From: Carposina sasakii
Lineage: Eukaryota; Arthropoda; Insecta; Lepidoptera; Carposinidae
Reading direction: 5' to 3'
NCBI GenBank assembly: GCA_014607495.2
Contig: CP053157.1
Location: forward strand, 1,798,001 to 1,862,000
DNA length: 64,000 bases
Shown here: positions 22,434 through 34,142 of the stretch, one piece after another
Layout of the letters: every line of letters starts with the position of its first letter
How positions within the stretch are numbered: the first letter of the stretch is position 1
Position numbers and translations under genes: made by a program
Notes under the pieces: model-generated
Told to the model about the DNA's origin: nothing
The model's database searches: none
What the model saw: only the letters and a program-made list of their open reading frames with translations

Positions 22434-22553
22434 ACCTCATCCATGAACCTGTTTACGCGCCGTAACACTATCGACTCGCAAGCATAATATATTGTATATG
22501 ACAATGTGACCATAGCGTTACGGATTATCGAGAGGTTTGTGCTTGCCCCACAG
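22434..22553. mobile_element. MITE family E, copy 2 (diverged)
   Basis: Right end 'cgagaggtttgtgcttgccc' and an interior 'ccatagcgttacggattatc' match copies at 20439 and 47340. The left terminus is decayed. Confidence 0.5.
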
Positions 22554-22620
22554 ACCATCTACGATAAGTAGGTTTTCAAACAAGTTTCATGGTATCAAAA
22601 GAAAGGTTCATGCAAATTTA

Positions 22621-22839
22621 AGGCTCGAGCACACCGGATGCGTATGCGTGCACGTAAGCGTAGACGTACACGTACCTCTGACTCTAATGTATGGAACTGT
22701 CACCGCTTGACGTCTATGCTTACGTCTACGCATACGCATGCGGTCTGCCCGTGCCTATACAGTTCCATACATTACAACTCAGCGGTACGTGCACGTCTAC
22801 GCTTACGTGCACGCACACGCATCCGGTGTGCTCGAGCCT
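22621..22839. mobile_element. foldback MITE with 54-bp terminal inverted repeats
   Basis: AGGCTCGAGCACACCGGATG at the left is matched by the inverted copy ending CCGGTGTGCTCGAGCCT, and the arms continue through nested 'acgcttacgt' units. TTA lies on both sides, as for PIF/Harbinger-type insertions. The CpG-rich arms stand out against the AT-rich surroundings. Confidence 0.7.
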
Positions 22840-23807
22840 TTATAGCTGATTATTTCTCATTCCGAGACATTTGCCCCAATTTGACCAAATTTTTTGTACT
22901 ATAGCGCTCATTTAAATTCATTTTAGTTAAGATCTCTGACTGCTACAGTGACTCAATCTGTAACGTGTAAATAAAAAAAAAATATAAAAATGGTTTCATC
23001 TATTTTTAATTTACTACATCAGACTCAGCAATTGTTATTGAAACAGACTAGGTTCTAACGATAAGCGACCCACGCGGTCATTTCGATGCAGGGCGAGCGC
23101 AGAATTGTCACATGCACTAGAACTACGTGCAATGAGAAACTAGATACGAGTACCTAGCTCGCAATACATAAATAGTTGCTACTCCGAAAATCATATGTTA
23201 ATTTAGCGTTTTGTCTAATCATGTAGATTACTTAAAAATGCCATCAAATCCAATGCTATTGCAACTATAAATAGGTATTTCGTCAAAATTACGACATAAT
23301 ATAGAAACAAGTGTTTTATTTCGTACATAAACTAAAATATGTTACGGTAATAAATAAAAATTAATGTACATTACTGTTTCGCAGAAACAAACAAGTAGCT
23401 TTGTTCATATTAATTAATAGGATAAACAAGAGTTTTGTTATTGTATTTTAGTCCATCAGACAAGTACCAAAAACATATGATTTGAGGGTATTCCACATTA
23501 ACATAATGTATAGGTATATTCACTCAATTTACGACAGAGTCACTCTACCTCTAATATCTCTATGACTTGGAGAAACTTCAAATCAGCAGCTAAATAATAA
23601 TGGTGTTCGTTGCAGATAACTCTTTAATTAATCTCATATCTTATAATCGTTTTATTCTTAACAGTTCAGCCTATACGGAGCTGACAGAATTAATACCAAC
23701 AGTTAGGTTAATATCGATGTTCAACTTCTATAGAAAATAATTCAGATACATAGAGAAATATCGCCACTGTATCTCTGGATTGCGTCTGAAGGGCTAACGC
23801 TTCATAT
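22840..23807. other. intergenic, 3' side of lipase gene 4
   Basis: No gene or named repeat. The 3' UTR of gene 4 lies at its right end. Confidence 0.4.
23651..23656 (-). terminator. putative poly(A) signal of lipase gene 4
   Basis: AATAAA on the minus strand, about 152 nt past the stop codon of gene 4. Position only. Confidence 0.35.
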
Positions 23808-24915
23808 TTAGTGGAAAGTAGACACGTAAAAGATGCCTTTAGCATAACCCTTATTATGATACCCTGCAATGGCTTTGAATCCGTGCTTTTCATTACAATC
23901 TGAGTTTTTATAGCCATCTACGTTGCTGCAACCCATGAACATTCTTGGTCGACGCACCGTCCATAACCAGTCGCTAAGACAGCTGTTCATTCGACATTTT
24001 TTCTCATGTTCTTTGAAATCTTTCACACATCCTGGTTGTTCTCGTCCATAGTTTAAGATAAAATCTATGTCTCCGAGGAATATTTTTGAGCCAATACCTC
24101 CGAGGTTGCAGTGGTAGATCTCCACGTATTTCGCTTGGCCAGATCTGACATGGTTTCCTAGCCGGTCGAAACATGGACCAGCGGGATCAATAGACACAAT
24201 TTTCCCAATCGTATCCGCAGTTTGCTCGATGAATTTTTCACCGCTGAATCCGACTATCTGTCCACCAAAGCCGTGGCCGACCAGGGTAATGTTTTCAGCT
24301 GGGAATCCATCATAGTACAAGTCGGCGAGAAATATTCCTATCTTTTGACCGATGGCGTATGAGTTTTGGACAGCACTGATGAAATTTTCCTCATCCAAAT
24401 CCCCAGTGTAAGCTGTGTAGTCAATTGTTATAATGTAGACATTCTCAACATTTCGAAATGTTCGAAGGAACTGCTCATAGGTATTCTCGGGCTGATATTT
24501 TGGTATGAACACGATCAGTTTCTTGTTTGGATCCAGTCTGTTATTATCTAGAGTGAGACCGAAGGCAGCTATGTTTATCCGAGCAGTCATATTGATAGGT
24601 GTTTCGAAGTCATAAAAATTTACTTTTATGTCATCTGTTTCTAAATCTTGTTCTTTGTTTGGTAAACCTGTGAATGATAATATCATTATTACAATGGTTG
24701 AACTAGATTATTTTAGTAGCCTGCTTTAGCTTAATAGTGCAGTGACATTTAATTTTAGAGGTAAGTGTTATATTTAATGGGAAGGACTTTACAATCATAG
24801 AAAAATTTACACAAAACTTCGAGTACTCACAACTACTACCGCCTATATATTCGGAATTGCTGGCAGTACAACATAGTGTTATCACACCTATAGCTAAATA
24901 AATAAAGTGCCCCAT
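23808..24915 (-). CDS. lipase gene 4: secreted lipase-family protein, predicted inactive
   Basis: Exons are 24915-24831 and 24667-23808 (intron 163 nt, GTGAGT...TTCACAG), giving 314 residues. Exon 1 (MGHFIYLAIGVITLCCTASN...) is a clear signal peptide. The T|GT split makes Cys29, followed by LPNKEQDLE instead of the EPDR of genes 1, 2 and 7. Landmarks: LIVFIPKY, IDYTAYTGDLDEENF, GHGFGGQ with Gly161 in the Ser position, VSIDPAGPCF (Asp189 kept), and C-R-M-N-S-C with Met255 in the His position. The disulfide-type Cys (YHCN, PGC, C-x4-C, GCSN, SDC) line up with all paralogues. It ends with AGYHNKGYAKGIFYVSTFH. Gene 5 starts about 4.4 kb away on the other strand, so this is the turning point of the array. 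Confidence 0.88.
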
Positions 24916-25225
24916 AATATCGAATTATTTAAAAACACATGTATACGTTAACATCTAAAAAGATGATTCTGAAAAACGCAAGGAATTGCGCCACTTATTT
25001 TATTATATACCTATTTGAGGATGCGTATTTTCAAAGTCTATGTAACTAGGCTAGACTGTCATTTGATCTGACCTGAATGCTAGTTTACATTTAATTATTC
25101 TAAAGAGAGTTATGCATAAAAGTATGTTTTTAAAACATCCTTAGATCTCACGAGAATGGACTAGAATAATTTAGTTGTTTTCCTTAGTGATTATAGTTTT
25201 TAGTACTTAATTAGGAGGATACTCG
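24916..25225. other. 5' flank of lipase gene 4
   Basis: AT-rich upstream region. No confident TATA box or repeat picked out. Confidence 0.35.
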
Positions 25226-25420
25226 TCTTCAGCCTCTTAGCAGTCCACTACTAAACGTAGGCCTCCTCCAGGGCACGCCACAAGGCTAATGCCATAGGGG
25301 GGTTTTTGACCATAGTCACCACGATGGGCAGGCGGGTTGGTGACCGCAGTCTGATTTCGCTTCGTACTGTATCCACGGGCAGGCATGGGGTGGTACAAAC
25401 ACTTCTCTGCCGGCATCACG
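25226..25420. repeat. RTE-tail/SINE-like repeat
   Basis: Contains 'cagtccactactaaacgtag', 'gcctcctccagggcacgcca' and 'catagtcaccacgatgggca', diverged from the 53457-53718 copy. Confidence 0.65.
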
Positions 25421-26332
25421 CGTCCAAGCCATCAGCTGCATCTCTTTCCGTGCATGTCGTAAGAGTGTTGTCACTGATAATTTCCATCTATCCTGGCTAT
25501 GCTACTTGGCTGTAGGATCTACACAGCATATATATGAAAGGATCAATTTTGTATAAAATATACTTGATGAATGTTGATAGGTGAAATATTTGTAACCCTA
25601 ATATACCATATATTAGCTTTACGCATCTACAGCTCATCACCTAAGCAAACACACGTGCAAATCCGTGAAATATATTGTAATTGCTTAAAACAAAACTATT
25701 TTGTCGGACCATGAAATATTTGATTCCGTATGTGACTAAAGGAGCTATGTTAAGGTCCAGGTTAAGTTAAGGGCCTGATTTTTCTTTCCCTGGATTATTT
25801 TATGTATTATTTTGCTTATAGAACTGAAAAATAAAATGGCGGGATTATGAACTTTTGCTTAAGAAGGCACTCAATATCTGCCTCAGGTGATGTTATATTA
25901 TGTACATATACACCATTTTGTTTTCAAATATTAAATTGATTAAGTAGATTAATAAGTCGAGTTTAATTACATCTCGAAGGATATAAGAATCAGTCCCATT
26001 CCATGAGATCTTGAAGTGTCTTAAAGACAGGATGTGACCAAAGAAAAGCCGGTGTGTGTGAAGTGATGTGTGACTTATATACTCGTATTCATTTGCTTCG
26101 ATAGATAAGTTGACTTTAAGAGTTTGAGTCATTCTTAAATGATCATCAAAATCTAATAAGTTTATTTTAATAATTAGGCACGTCAAATATTAAATAACTT
26201 TTGCTAGATATTTTTAAAAATCTTGTTATGTATGTATTATTATTTTTTAAACTTATTTCGCATGATATAAGGTAAGTATTCAGGTCAATCAGTTTTAAGT
26301 AGGTACGACGACCGAATATCCGGTATATTTTT
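25421..26332. other. intergenic
   Basis: Holds 'catcagctgcatctctttcc' and 'gcatgtcgtaagagt', a repeat fragment also at 36988 and 42690. Otherwise nothing recognisable. Confidence 0.35.
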
Positions 26333-26343
26333 TGAAAAGGTTT

Positions 26344-26455
26344 AATCTTCACTATGGGTGCGCCCACCACCGGGCCCTACACCCTCCACTGACTAGTGAA
26401 TAGTGAATGTTTGAACTTCCGAATTGTAACACCTAATACAATTTCATTTATAAGG
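26344..26455. repeat. family I repeat fragment (GGGCCCGGTGGTGGGCGCACCC)
   Basis: One terminal arm ('gggtgcgcccaccaccggg') joined directly to 'gaatgtttgaacttccgaat' and 'cctaatacaatttcatttat'. The full foldback is at 55856-56183. Confidence 0.6.
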
Positions 26456-26745
26456 TTTAATCTATTTATATACACATTTACTAGGTTTTATACCTTGCTG
26501 AAAAAGCTTTCTATTTTCGTTTCCGATTCCATTATCTTAAATAAGTTAGAAAGTAAGTCTAAGTGAAAAGTTATAAGCGGCGAAGTTTTTTTTAATAGCT
26601 TCAACAACAAAAAGCCTAAAGCGCTGATGAATGTTTAATTTATCATTAACCATTTATATTTACGGGGCCTTACTCACATTGTATCTCAAGAAAGAACCTG
26701 CTTTGTTCATATCTATTCCAATGTCTGCTTGTGAGTACCTATCAT

Positions 26746-26875
26746 TATCATCATCATCAGCCTGTTGCAGTCTACTGCTGGACGTAGGCCTCCCCCAGGG
26801 CACGCCACAAGACTGCCATGGGGGGTATATACCCATAGTCACCACGCTGGGCAGGAGGGTTGGTGGCCCTTGATG
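26746..26875. repeat. RTE-tail/SINE-like repeat, ATC tail at left
   Basis: 'atcatcatcatcagcctgtt', 'ctgctggacgtaggcctccc' and 'ccagggcacgccacaag'. It faces the opposed copy at 26920-27090. Confidence 0.7.
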
Positions 26876-26919
26876 GTTGGTGGGCTTGTGAGTATAGTCA
26901 GAGCGATTAAGGATTCCCG

Positions 26920-27090
26920 GGCAGCAGTATCTACCTACCTCCCGTATTGACAACATAGTCCAAAAATCACACTGCGCCAACCCGCCTACCCAGTGTGGAA
27001 ATTGCGAGAAAAAACTCCCCAATTGCAGTAGTCATTTGGCGTGCCCTGGGAGAGGCCTATGTCCAGTAGAAGACTGCAATAGGCTGATGT
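26920..27090. repeat. RTE-tail/SINE-like repeat, opposite orientation
   Basis: 'ttggcgtgccctgggagagg', 'cctatgtccag' and 'gactgcaataggctgat'. With the previous entry it makes a head-on inverted pair only about 45 bp apart. Confidence 0.65.
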
Positions 27091-27113
27091 ATTTATCTAT
27101 ATGTTTATCTATA

Positions 27114-27463
27114 CAAGGTGATTTTTGGTCGTCAACGTTTCCGAAAACTACGGAATCTCCTCATCATACCTGGGAAGTGTCCGGTTTCCAAAATATTAGG
27201 GTCCAAAGTTGAGTAAATAGACTGCGTTTTTCTGCATAAATGCACATTGACGCGTGTAGCAAGAATTTTTCACGAGAAATTATTAATATCTGTCTATGAA
27301 AAAACTAGCATAAACACTGGACACTATAAATTTTGCCCGATCAAGAAATTAAATTTAAAAAAATTTACATCTTATCCCAGCATTTTTTTTTAGCATAAAC
27401 TTACTTTATTTGATGTATAGGGTATGTACCCTTCGTTAAGGGTGGCAACGAAAAAACATTCTG
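27114..27463. mobile_element. MITE family B, copy 2
   Basis: Starts CAAGGTGATTTTTGGTCGTC and ends 'ggcaacgaaaaaacattctg', flanked by TA. 350 bp, lacking part of the left subterminal region of the others. Confidence 0.65.
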
Positions 27464-27508
27464 TATACATACGATACCTACTGGCAGATATAGTGTGATG
27501 CTACTCTG

Positions 27509-27602
27509 CAGACCTCCTCGTCTCAAATTTTGTGGATCGGTTCCTTATAGTGGGCTATTTTCATAGCATTTCGCATAACATACCCCTTTTGGTACACCCT
27601 GA
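27509..27602. mobile_element. right end of MITE family A
   Basis: 'tatagtgggctattttcata' and 'ataacatacccctttt' then 'ggtacaccctg'. The left half is missing. Confidence 0.55.
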
Positions 27603-28073
27603 CAGTGAGATAATGCATTATCGTCAAAATCTCACCCGCTCCCTCCTACCACGAAAGCGCTCGACACTAGTGTTGAATCAGCAATTATCAGTCCTCAGAT
27701 CTGGATTAACGAGTCCGAGCCCGGAGAAGGCTCGCTGAAAAGTCAATTATAAACTTTTATCGACTGCCCGGTGATTAAGTCGAGTTAATTACGAAGGTGC
27801 CAGTAATACCCGCCAACATTTTCGCGCCTCTTCTCTGTTTATTTTTTCTTTTCTAGTTCGTGTTTGAGGATTGGGAATTGAAAATTAGTTTAGTCGTGTT
27901 ATTACCTACTAAAGAATTTAAGCATTGTTTAAGCTAAACATTGTCTTATTTTGACAGATATTTCGCTACATATACACTTTTGATGGGGTTTTTTATAAAA
28001 CCATCACCGTAGGCGCCTTAGTTTAGTTTAATTATTTAACTGTTTTATCATTGATTCAAATTATATTTTAAAC
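27603..28073. other. intergenic with a MITE L fragment
   Basis: 27893-27975 ('gtgttattacctactaaaga', 'taagctaaacattg') is a decayed piece of MITE family L, better preserved in lipase introns. No gene. Confidence 0.4.
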
Positions 28074-28300
28074 TACACGTGGACGCCCGTGACTCCGTCC
28101 GCGTGGACTACAGAAAAAACAAAATGTCGAAATTATCCGGGATAAAAAAAAATTCCCGGGATAAAAAGTAGCCTATATGTTAAGTGGGACCTGTCCCTGA
28201 TATATTCCTAAAAACTGCATCGAGATTAGCGTGCACAAACGCACAGGCAAACAGACAAACCGACAAACAGACAAAAATTCAAAAAATCATTGTTTTGGGT
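28074..28300. repeat. Helitron-like lepidopteran repeat
   Basis: 'cgtggacgcccgtgactccg', 'cccgggataaaaagtagcct' and 'tgttaagtgggacctgtc'. Standard copy with a G-to-A-type decay. Confidence 0.65.
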
Positions 28301-29271
28301 ACTATTACGTTGATAAAGGTCTCCTATAATATTTCTTCTCATATATCTTCCATGTACTGACATAGATATATTTTGATACAGAACACAATCATGGTAAGGC
28401 TTTTCGGCACCGATAAATAAACGAAAAATGTGTGATAATCGCAGGAGAACTTATTGCTGTGTGTTTGACACCACAAGTAAAAAATACAACTTCCCGGCCC
28501 TGGCCAATTTCTAGGCACTGAATAAATATTTAGCTAAAAGTGACAACCCTGAGGCAGGCAAGTATGGTAGGTAATTAGGTATGTCGCGGATTGGGCCGGA
28601 GGTAGCCTACTTCCCACTCATTCTACTATGACACAATGGTTGTGCTCGTGCTGATAGGTACGGGGTTTCACTAGAATAGTATAATAGTTTTTACTAATGA
28701 ATTAAGCGCGTTGAGGCGATGATCTTTTACATCTGGCCCCGCTATAAACGTTGCTGTAAAATCTCATTCGCAATTCTGTACTGCCTATCCCAGCCCAAAA
28801 TCCACCAACAGTTATTGTAGGCACGAGTATACGTATCTACATAAAACAACACCGACATTAGATATAATATATGTACAAAAAATATTGTACCTTAACTAAA
28901 TTACGACATTAGTTTTAGCTTACCTAAACTGGCCACTGACTCTCTTATGACATCATCAGTTAAAAATAAATTAACCTTCCATTCTAGTTTTCAACCAAAT
29001 TCTTAAAATTGCTACATTCTCGAATCTGTTTGTGGACAATCAAACGTCGTCCACGTTTATTTTTACGCGAAACAATGCACCATTGACCAAATAACAGTTC
29101 GTAATAACTGTTATTAAGGAAACGATAAAAAAACATGTTTAGATATCGCAGTGAGCAACATTTGTACCAAGACATCAGTATCGTACGGTTCGTAAGGTTA
29201 ACAAGTTGAATACTAACTCCTTGAAACGAGTTCCGTTTTTAATTTGTTAAAAAACAAATGAAGTTCCAAAG
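28301..29271. other. intergenic, upstream of lipase gene 5
   Basis: No gene recognised. Includes the presumed promoter of gene 5; no clear TATA box. Confidence 0.35.
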
Positions 29272-31604
29272 ATGAATAGTGTTCACAATATTTTGTTTGT
29301 GTTATGTTCTGTGGTTTTGAAAGTATATGGTGGACCGTTTAACGCTCTGTTGTACTCAAACTGGATAACATGTAAGAATTTTAGTGTTTTATTAAGATAT
29401 AACAACCTTAGCTGACCTAATAGAACGCAGAATGTAAAGTATATAAGTGTCCTGTGCCGATGCGGGACTTTATTATAAATAATAATTAATTAATTAATTC
29501 TTGTCACTCATTTACATCTATCCCCGCTATGCAAAAATTATATATTGATACGATTATAAAAATTAATGGTTATTGGATTATATACAACTCAAGAATATTA
29601 GTGCTAAAAAAACAAGTAGATATGGACGGTGTTATTACAAAAGAGCGCCTAAAGTTAGACTCAATTTAAATATGACATTTGACAGCAAAATGTATGCTAT
29701 ATCCGTCAAATTTAGAGCATGTTTAGCTTAAAAAATGTTTAAATTCCGTTGTAATACTCGTAACACGGTCAGGGTCTAGCTAGATATATGTCATGTTCAA
29801 TTTAGTGATATTTTTAATAACCCTTAATGATATAGTAGGTACCTATATACACAGTTAATTAAGTAGTATTAGATGCAATGGGCCTGTTTTATGCGTTCAT
29901 CAATACAAAGACATTTGATATCTTTAAGACTCTTGACCTTTGGTAATGATAAACTCAACAATAATTTCAAAAATAACAATAATTATCTTACCTACTCGTA
30001 GTTCCAACATCAATGTCTATTTACTTAAGTAAATTTAAACTAACATTTAGTACACACAAATATATAAAACATACACACGGACACCCGAAATGGGGTACAG
30101 ATCACACAGGTACTTTGGCATTGCGGGATCAGATGCAAATGATTAGTAAACAGTTGCTAGCTTATCGCCTTATAGAATACCTGGAGTTCCTTTGTTGACT
30201 CTTACGACAAGCACAGAAGAAGATGCAGCTCATGTATTCTAGTGAAAATTCTAGACAAATGTATACAAATACATAATATATATTTGGATTTCAGTTTTTC
30301 TAATACCAAATTAACAGAATAAAAACCTTTATCCTATACTGAGATAAATCCACTGATTATTTTATTCTATTAATCAATCAAGGTGACCGAGTTAACCTTT
30401 GTTAGTCTATGATCTTGTGAATTTCCTATTTGAAATCTGCCGGAAATGTTATGTGATATTTTTTTACTCTATTCAAACATTCGTGTATTTTACCTTGTTA
30501 GTCTCAACTCTCAATAATGCAGGTAAAATAGTATAAAGCCAAGGTTTTTCCCACGGATGTTTTAGATCTGCATTGTTATCTGGGCTTATAAGAAAACGCG
30601 TGATAAATATATACTTATAACCATTAAAGATAACCAACTAAATTGTTATATTTTGTGATTCCTCCATCAGCTACAAAGTAACTTAAATCATTCCAGGTGA
30701 TCACTCCAGAGAACTAAACATAGACGTAAAAGATATTTACGTCTATTTCTACGACTTTAACAACAATGTCACCCTCAGCTACCCGATCAATGATGCCGTC
30801 AGTGGCCTCACTAGAGACTACCAACTCGACTTCAACAAGAAGCTCATCTTCTTCATTCCCGGATACAAGTCGCACATCATCAAGAAAACCGAGAACCTCG
30901 TCAGGAATACGTTCAGAGGCATCCCTGATATCTACCTTATCATTGTAGACCATTCCACCTATACTTCCGACAAAGGAGGCCGAATCGAAAGCTATCAGAA
31001 ATCTGTATTAAACAGTTACTACATTGGCAAAGCATTGGGTGAGCTATTAGTAGATCTTCATAATAAAGGGTATCCTTCCAATAAAATCCATGGGCTAGGA
31101 CATAGTCTAGGAAGTCAAATGCTCGCTGTAGCTGGAGATACCTACTTCAATATGACGTCACAGAAGATTTGGAGAGCTACCGGCCTCGACCCAGCTGGAC
31201 CTTGTTTCTCCAATAGTTTAATACAAAATCAAATTAGATCAGGCATAGCGGAGTATGTGGAAGTATACCATTGCAATTCTGGAGGACTGGGTACCACAGC
31301 AGTGTTAGCTGACACGGATTTCTTTTTCAACCACGATGGGAGAAGCCAGCCGCATTGCAGTGGGAGTATAATTCCTGGGGTCGGAGAGTCAGATGTGGCT
31401 AAATGTAGTCATAAAGCCTGCGTTAGATACTGGGCGGAGACTGTCCATCGCCCTGGATGGTATTTAGCTTGGGCTTGTGATTCTTACGAACAGTTCAAGA
31501 AAGGAAGGTGTTCCGGCAACCAGGTCACGATAGCAGGATATTCTAACCCTGGTAACGCAACCGGAGTGTTTTATGTGTCGACTGAATTATATAATGTGTA
31601 TTAG
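29272..31604 (+). CDS. lipase gene 5: secreted neutral lipase, intact catalytic triad
   Basis: Exons are 29272-29371 and 30697-31604 (intron 1325 nt, GTAAGA...TTCCAG), giving 335 residues. Exon 1 (MNSVHNILFVLCSVVLKVYG...) is a signal peptide, and the T|GT split makes Cys34. The domain keeps IFFIPGYK (Gly89 in the oxyanion-type loop), VDHSTYTSDKGG, GHSLGSQ with nucleophile Ser170, TGLDPAGPCF with Asp198, and C-S-H with His272, i.e. a complete Ser-Asp-His triad in family order. The segment between Cys254 and Cys270 (SGSIIPGVGESD) is in the lid position and is short, as in phospholipase A1-like and galactolipase-type members. Substrate (triacylglycerol or phospholipid) cannot be fixed from sequence. 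It resembles gene 6 most; exon 2 has the same length in both (908 nt). A truncated SINE begins 86 bp after the stop. Confidence 0.9.
29627..29767. mobile_element. MITE family L, copy 1 (gene 5 intron 1)
   Basis: 'cggtgttattacaaaagagc' at the left and 'gtaatactcgtaacacg' at the right are inverted ends. The interior ('gcatgtttagctta') is the reverse complement of the copy at 47940-48074 in gene 6 intron 1. Confidence 0.6.
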
Positions 31605-31689
31605 GTTGATTTGAATATTTTCCGGTTGGATAAATAATTATGTGTGCGTATCATGTGCACTGAAAATTAGAATGAACGCTAAAAATTGT

Positions 31690-31765
31690 AGCACGGTATG
31701 CAGAGGTCGTGGGTTCGATTCCCACTCGGGTGAGGAATTTTTTCCATTTCATATTAATAATTTTA
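31690..31765 (+). mobile_element. 5'-truncated tRNA-derived SINE with 10-bp TSD
   Basis: Retains the B-box 'gggttcgattcccac' and the body 'gaggaattttttccatttc'. It is flanked by taaaaattgt at 31680-31689 and 31766-31775. Same family as 63511-63605. Confidence 0.75.
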
Positions 31766-31844
31766 TAAAAATTGTTTTATAGGTACTAATAAGTATAGTC
31801 AATAATTATAATGGCCTACATTACAAATTATTACAGTCATATTA

Positions 31845-32234
31845 CAGGGTGTGTGTGACAGCCAGGCAAATACTGAAATACTGAACAAGTACAATTATTT
31901 TGAGTTCGCAGGAAATGCATTTTATCCGCAATTTTTGCTTTCCGCGCAGTTGTATCAGGCGAGATCCTGTGACTAACTAGTTAAATGGACTTATTGGTTA
32001 TTGTTAAGATAATTGTAATTTTTCACTGCATTTTTTTAGAAAATCATCCATAGGTTAAAATTTTGTTTTTAAATCATTATCTATGGTCTATTTAAACTAA
32101 CTACACAATTTTTTCCAGTAAAATTTTTTAAAAGTCGGAAAATTTTGGAATTTTCCCGCGAAAATTTTCAGTGGTTTTCGCCTCAGAATCATGGTCTGAA
32201 GTCGCCTTTTCAATATTTGTATTTTCTTGCCCTG
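31845..32234. mobile_element. MITE family C, copy 3
   Basis: Starts CAGGGTGTGTGTGACAGCCA and ends 'attttcttgccctg', TA-flanked. Contains 'tcgcctcagaatcatggtct', shared with 4185-4205 and 19940-19960. Confidence 0.65.
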
Positions 32235-33160
32235 TACCTTACCCTGTATTTTCTTTTAGCTTATGTCAAAAGCATAATACCTAAATAAGTAAGTATATTA
32301 TACGAGATTAATAGCCAAATGTTACTTGATTAAATTAAATTTTAATACAAAATTTGAATTTAATTGTCATACTATTTTAAATCAGCTGTAAACTTTGCTT
32401 AACATAATAAAATATTTCGAATTTAGTTGAAAAAAATGTCTTAAATTTAAATGAAATGAGATAATGAACTTAGTTAAATAGGTAGGGCTAAAGATTGATC
32501 GAACTAATACTTATTTACATACTAAACAATATCGTTTCCTGTTTCCTTAGATTGTTATGCCATAAATGGCATAGATACTTATGGCATTTTAAATATACTA
32601 ATATAAAAAAAATATACCAAAATAAAAACACCAGTACCTAAGCAGGAAACTAAAATATTAGCTCATTTTTTAACAAAACGAATATCAGCGTACATTATAC
32701 GGGAGATATTTTTTCATCGCAATAAAAAAGGCACCTTTCTGGTTTGATTTATAACCCACAATTCACGTGCTTCGGGTAAAGGTATTCAGAAAAAAAAAAC
32801 TGATGACTGCCATTTGTCAAATGAGGATTTTTCTACGATTTCGTGCCGAGAGCGGAATCGGGATCTTCCAGCATGTTTCTTGTATGAGATATGAGGAGAG
32901 CAATTGTCGAACAATGTACTTACCATTTTTGCCAAGTTATAATTCCACGTATGTAGGTATAGCGTATAGGCATAGAGGAATAAGATTCTTATTTCTCTAT
33001 GGTATAGGTAAAGGTTTCAGATTGGATTTGTTATCAGTTGTTATTAATAAACCTATTGTTGTATCCCTGCTCGAAAGCCGACGATAGGCTCACCCCTTAC
33101 CAGATAAGACATATTGCATTATTTGCACAGATCTTCCCAATGATTTTTTAAAGAATAATG
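32235..33160. other. intergenic, AT-rich
   Basis: A 106-codon open frame at 32767-33087 has no family signature and an atypical composition, so I do not call it a gene. No other structure. Confidence 0.35.
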
Positions 33161-33209
33161 CTTAGAATAATGATTCGCTCGCGGAGCGAAGACCAATCAT
33201 TAATCTAAG
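33161..33209. mobile_element. 49-bp hairpin element with perfect 8-bp TSD
   Basis: Ends CTTAGAATAATGATTCGCTC and 'caatcattaatctaag' are inverted repeats almost to the centre. It is flanked by gaataatg at 33153-33160 and 33210-33217. A 64-bp relative with its own 8-bp TSD is at 43320-43383. Confidence 0.7.
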
Positions 33210-33478
33210 GAATAATGGTTGTAACGATTGGAATTTATGTATAAGTCTACGACTTTACGTAAACCGACTTCCTCATTTGAGGAGGCAGTAACTCACGTAC
33301 TTGACTTAGGTAAAGGCATTTTTTATGATAAAGCAGGTTTAAAGTGTATACAAACGACTAATGATAATGGGGTTTAACTTTTGAGATACTTACTTGTTCT
33401 AGTAGCCCAATTTCTTGTAAGCATCGAAAATTATTTTGAATAGTTAAAAGTTGATGAACTCTAATGAACTAACTACAA

Positions 33479-34128
33479 TCATCATTCTCATCTTCCTGCC
33501 CTGTTCCCATTTATTTGGGGTCGGCGCAATATGTATTTTTCTTCCATTGATCCCTATAATCCATCATCTCATCGCTCACTCCCAGTACACGCATATCCTC
33601 TCTCACACAGTCCATCCAACATTTCTTTGGTCTACCTCTTCCTTTATATTCATCCACATTCATGCACAATGCTCTGTGTAAAATATGTAAATTATGTAAA
33701 ATATAGTCGCTTTACATGTCCGTACCAAGACAGACGGTTACTTGGTAACTTGTCTGTGATCGGCGCAACTTTCAGACTTCCTCTTATATATTCATTTCTT
33801 ATTTTATCCATTTTTGTAACTCCTCACATCCATCTCAACATTCTTATCTCGCTTACATGCAGTTGATTTTCATCCTTCTTCTTTACGGCCCAGCATTCAG
33901 ATCCATACAAGACGACAGGTCGAATTACGGTCTTGTACACCTTACCCTTTAACTTTAACGACATCCGGGCATCGCACGTAACACCCGTGACCTGTCGCCA
34001 TTATATCTATCCTGAACTAATTCGGTACCTTATATCTCGGTATATTTCCCCATCCTCTTGTAAGACAGAGCCCAGGTACTTAAAAGTTTGAACAGACTGG
34101 CAATGCCACACCACAGCAAATCAAAAAC
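33479..34128 (-). pseudogene. 5'-truncated LINE: reverse-transcriptase C-terminus, 14-bp TSD
   Basis: On the minus strand it encodes WRQVTGVTCDARMSLKLKGK and then VYKTVIRPVVLYGSECWAVK with KKKDE, the conserved C-terminal block of RTE/endonuclease-RT LINEs. Stops and shifts follow towards 33600. The 3' tail (ATG/GAT repeats) is at the left. It is flanked by tgaactaactacaa at 33465-33478 and 34129-34142, so the insertion is complete at 650 bp. Confidence 0.85.
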
Positions 34129-34142
34129 TGAACTAACTACAA

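Noticed and set aside
22638..22904. 88-codon Arg-rich frame
   Set aside because: It lies on the CpG-rich arms of the foldback MITE at 22621-22839; the arginines come from the inverted repeat, not a gene.
30714..30953. 79-codon acidic minus-strand frame
   Set aside because: It is antisense to the lipase gene 5 coding exon, whose frame, splice sites and family match are clear.
32767..33087. 106-codon frame near lipase gene 5
   Set aside because: Composition (poly-Lys start, Arg-rich) and lack of any motif suggest chance in AT-rich DNA.
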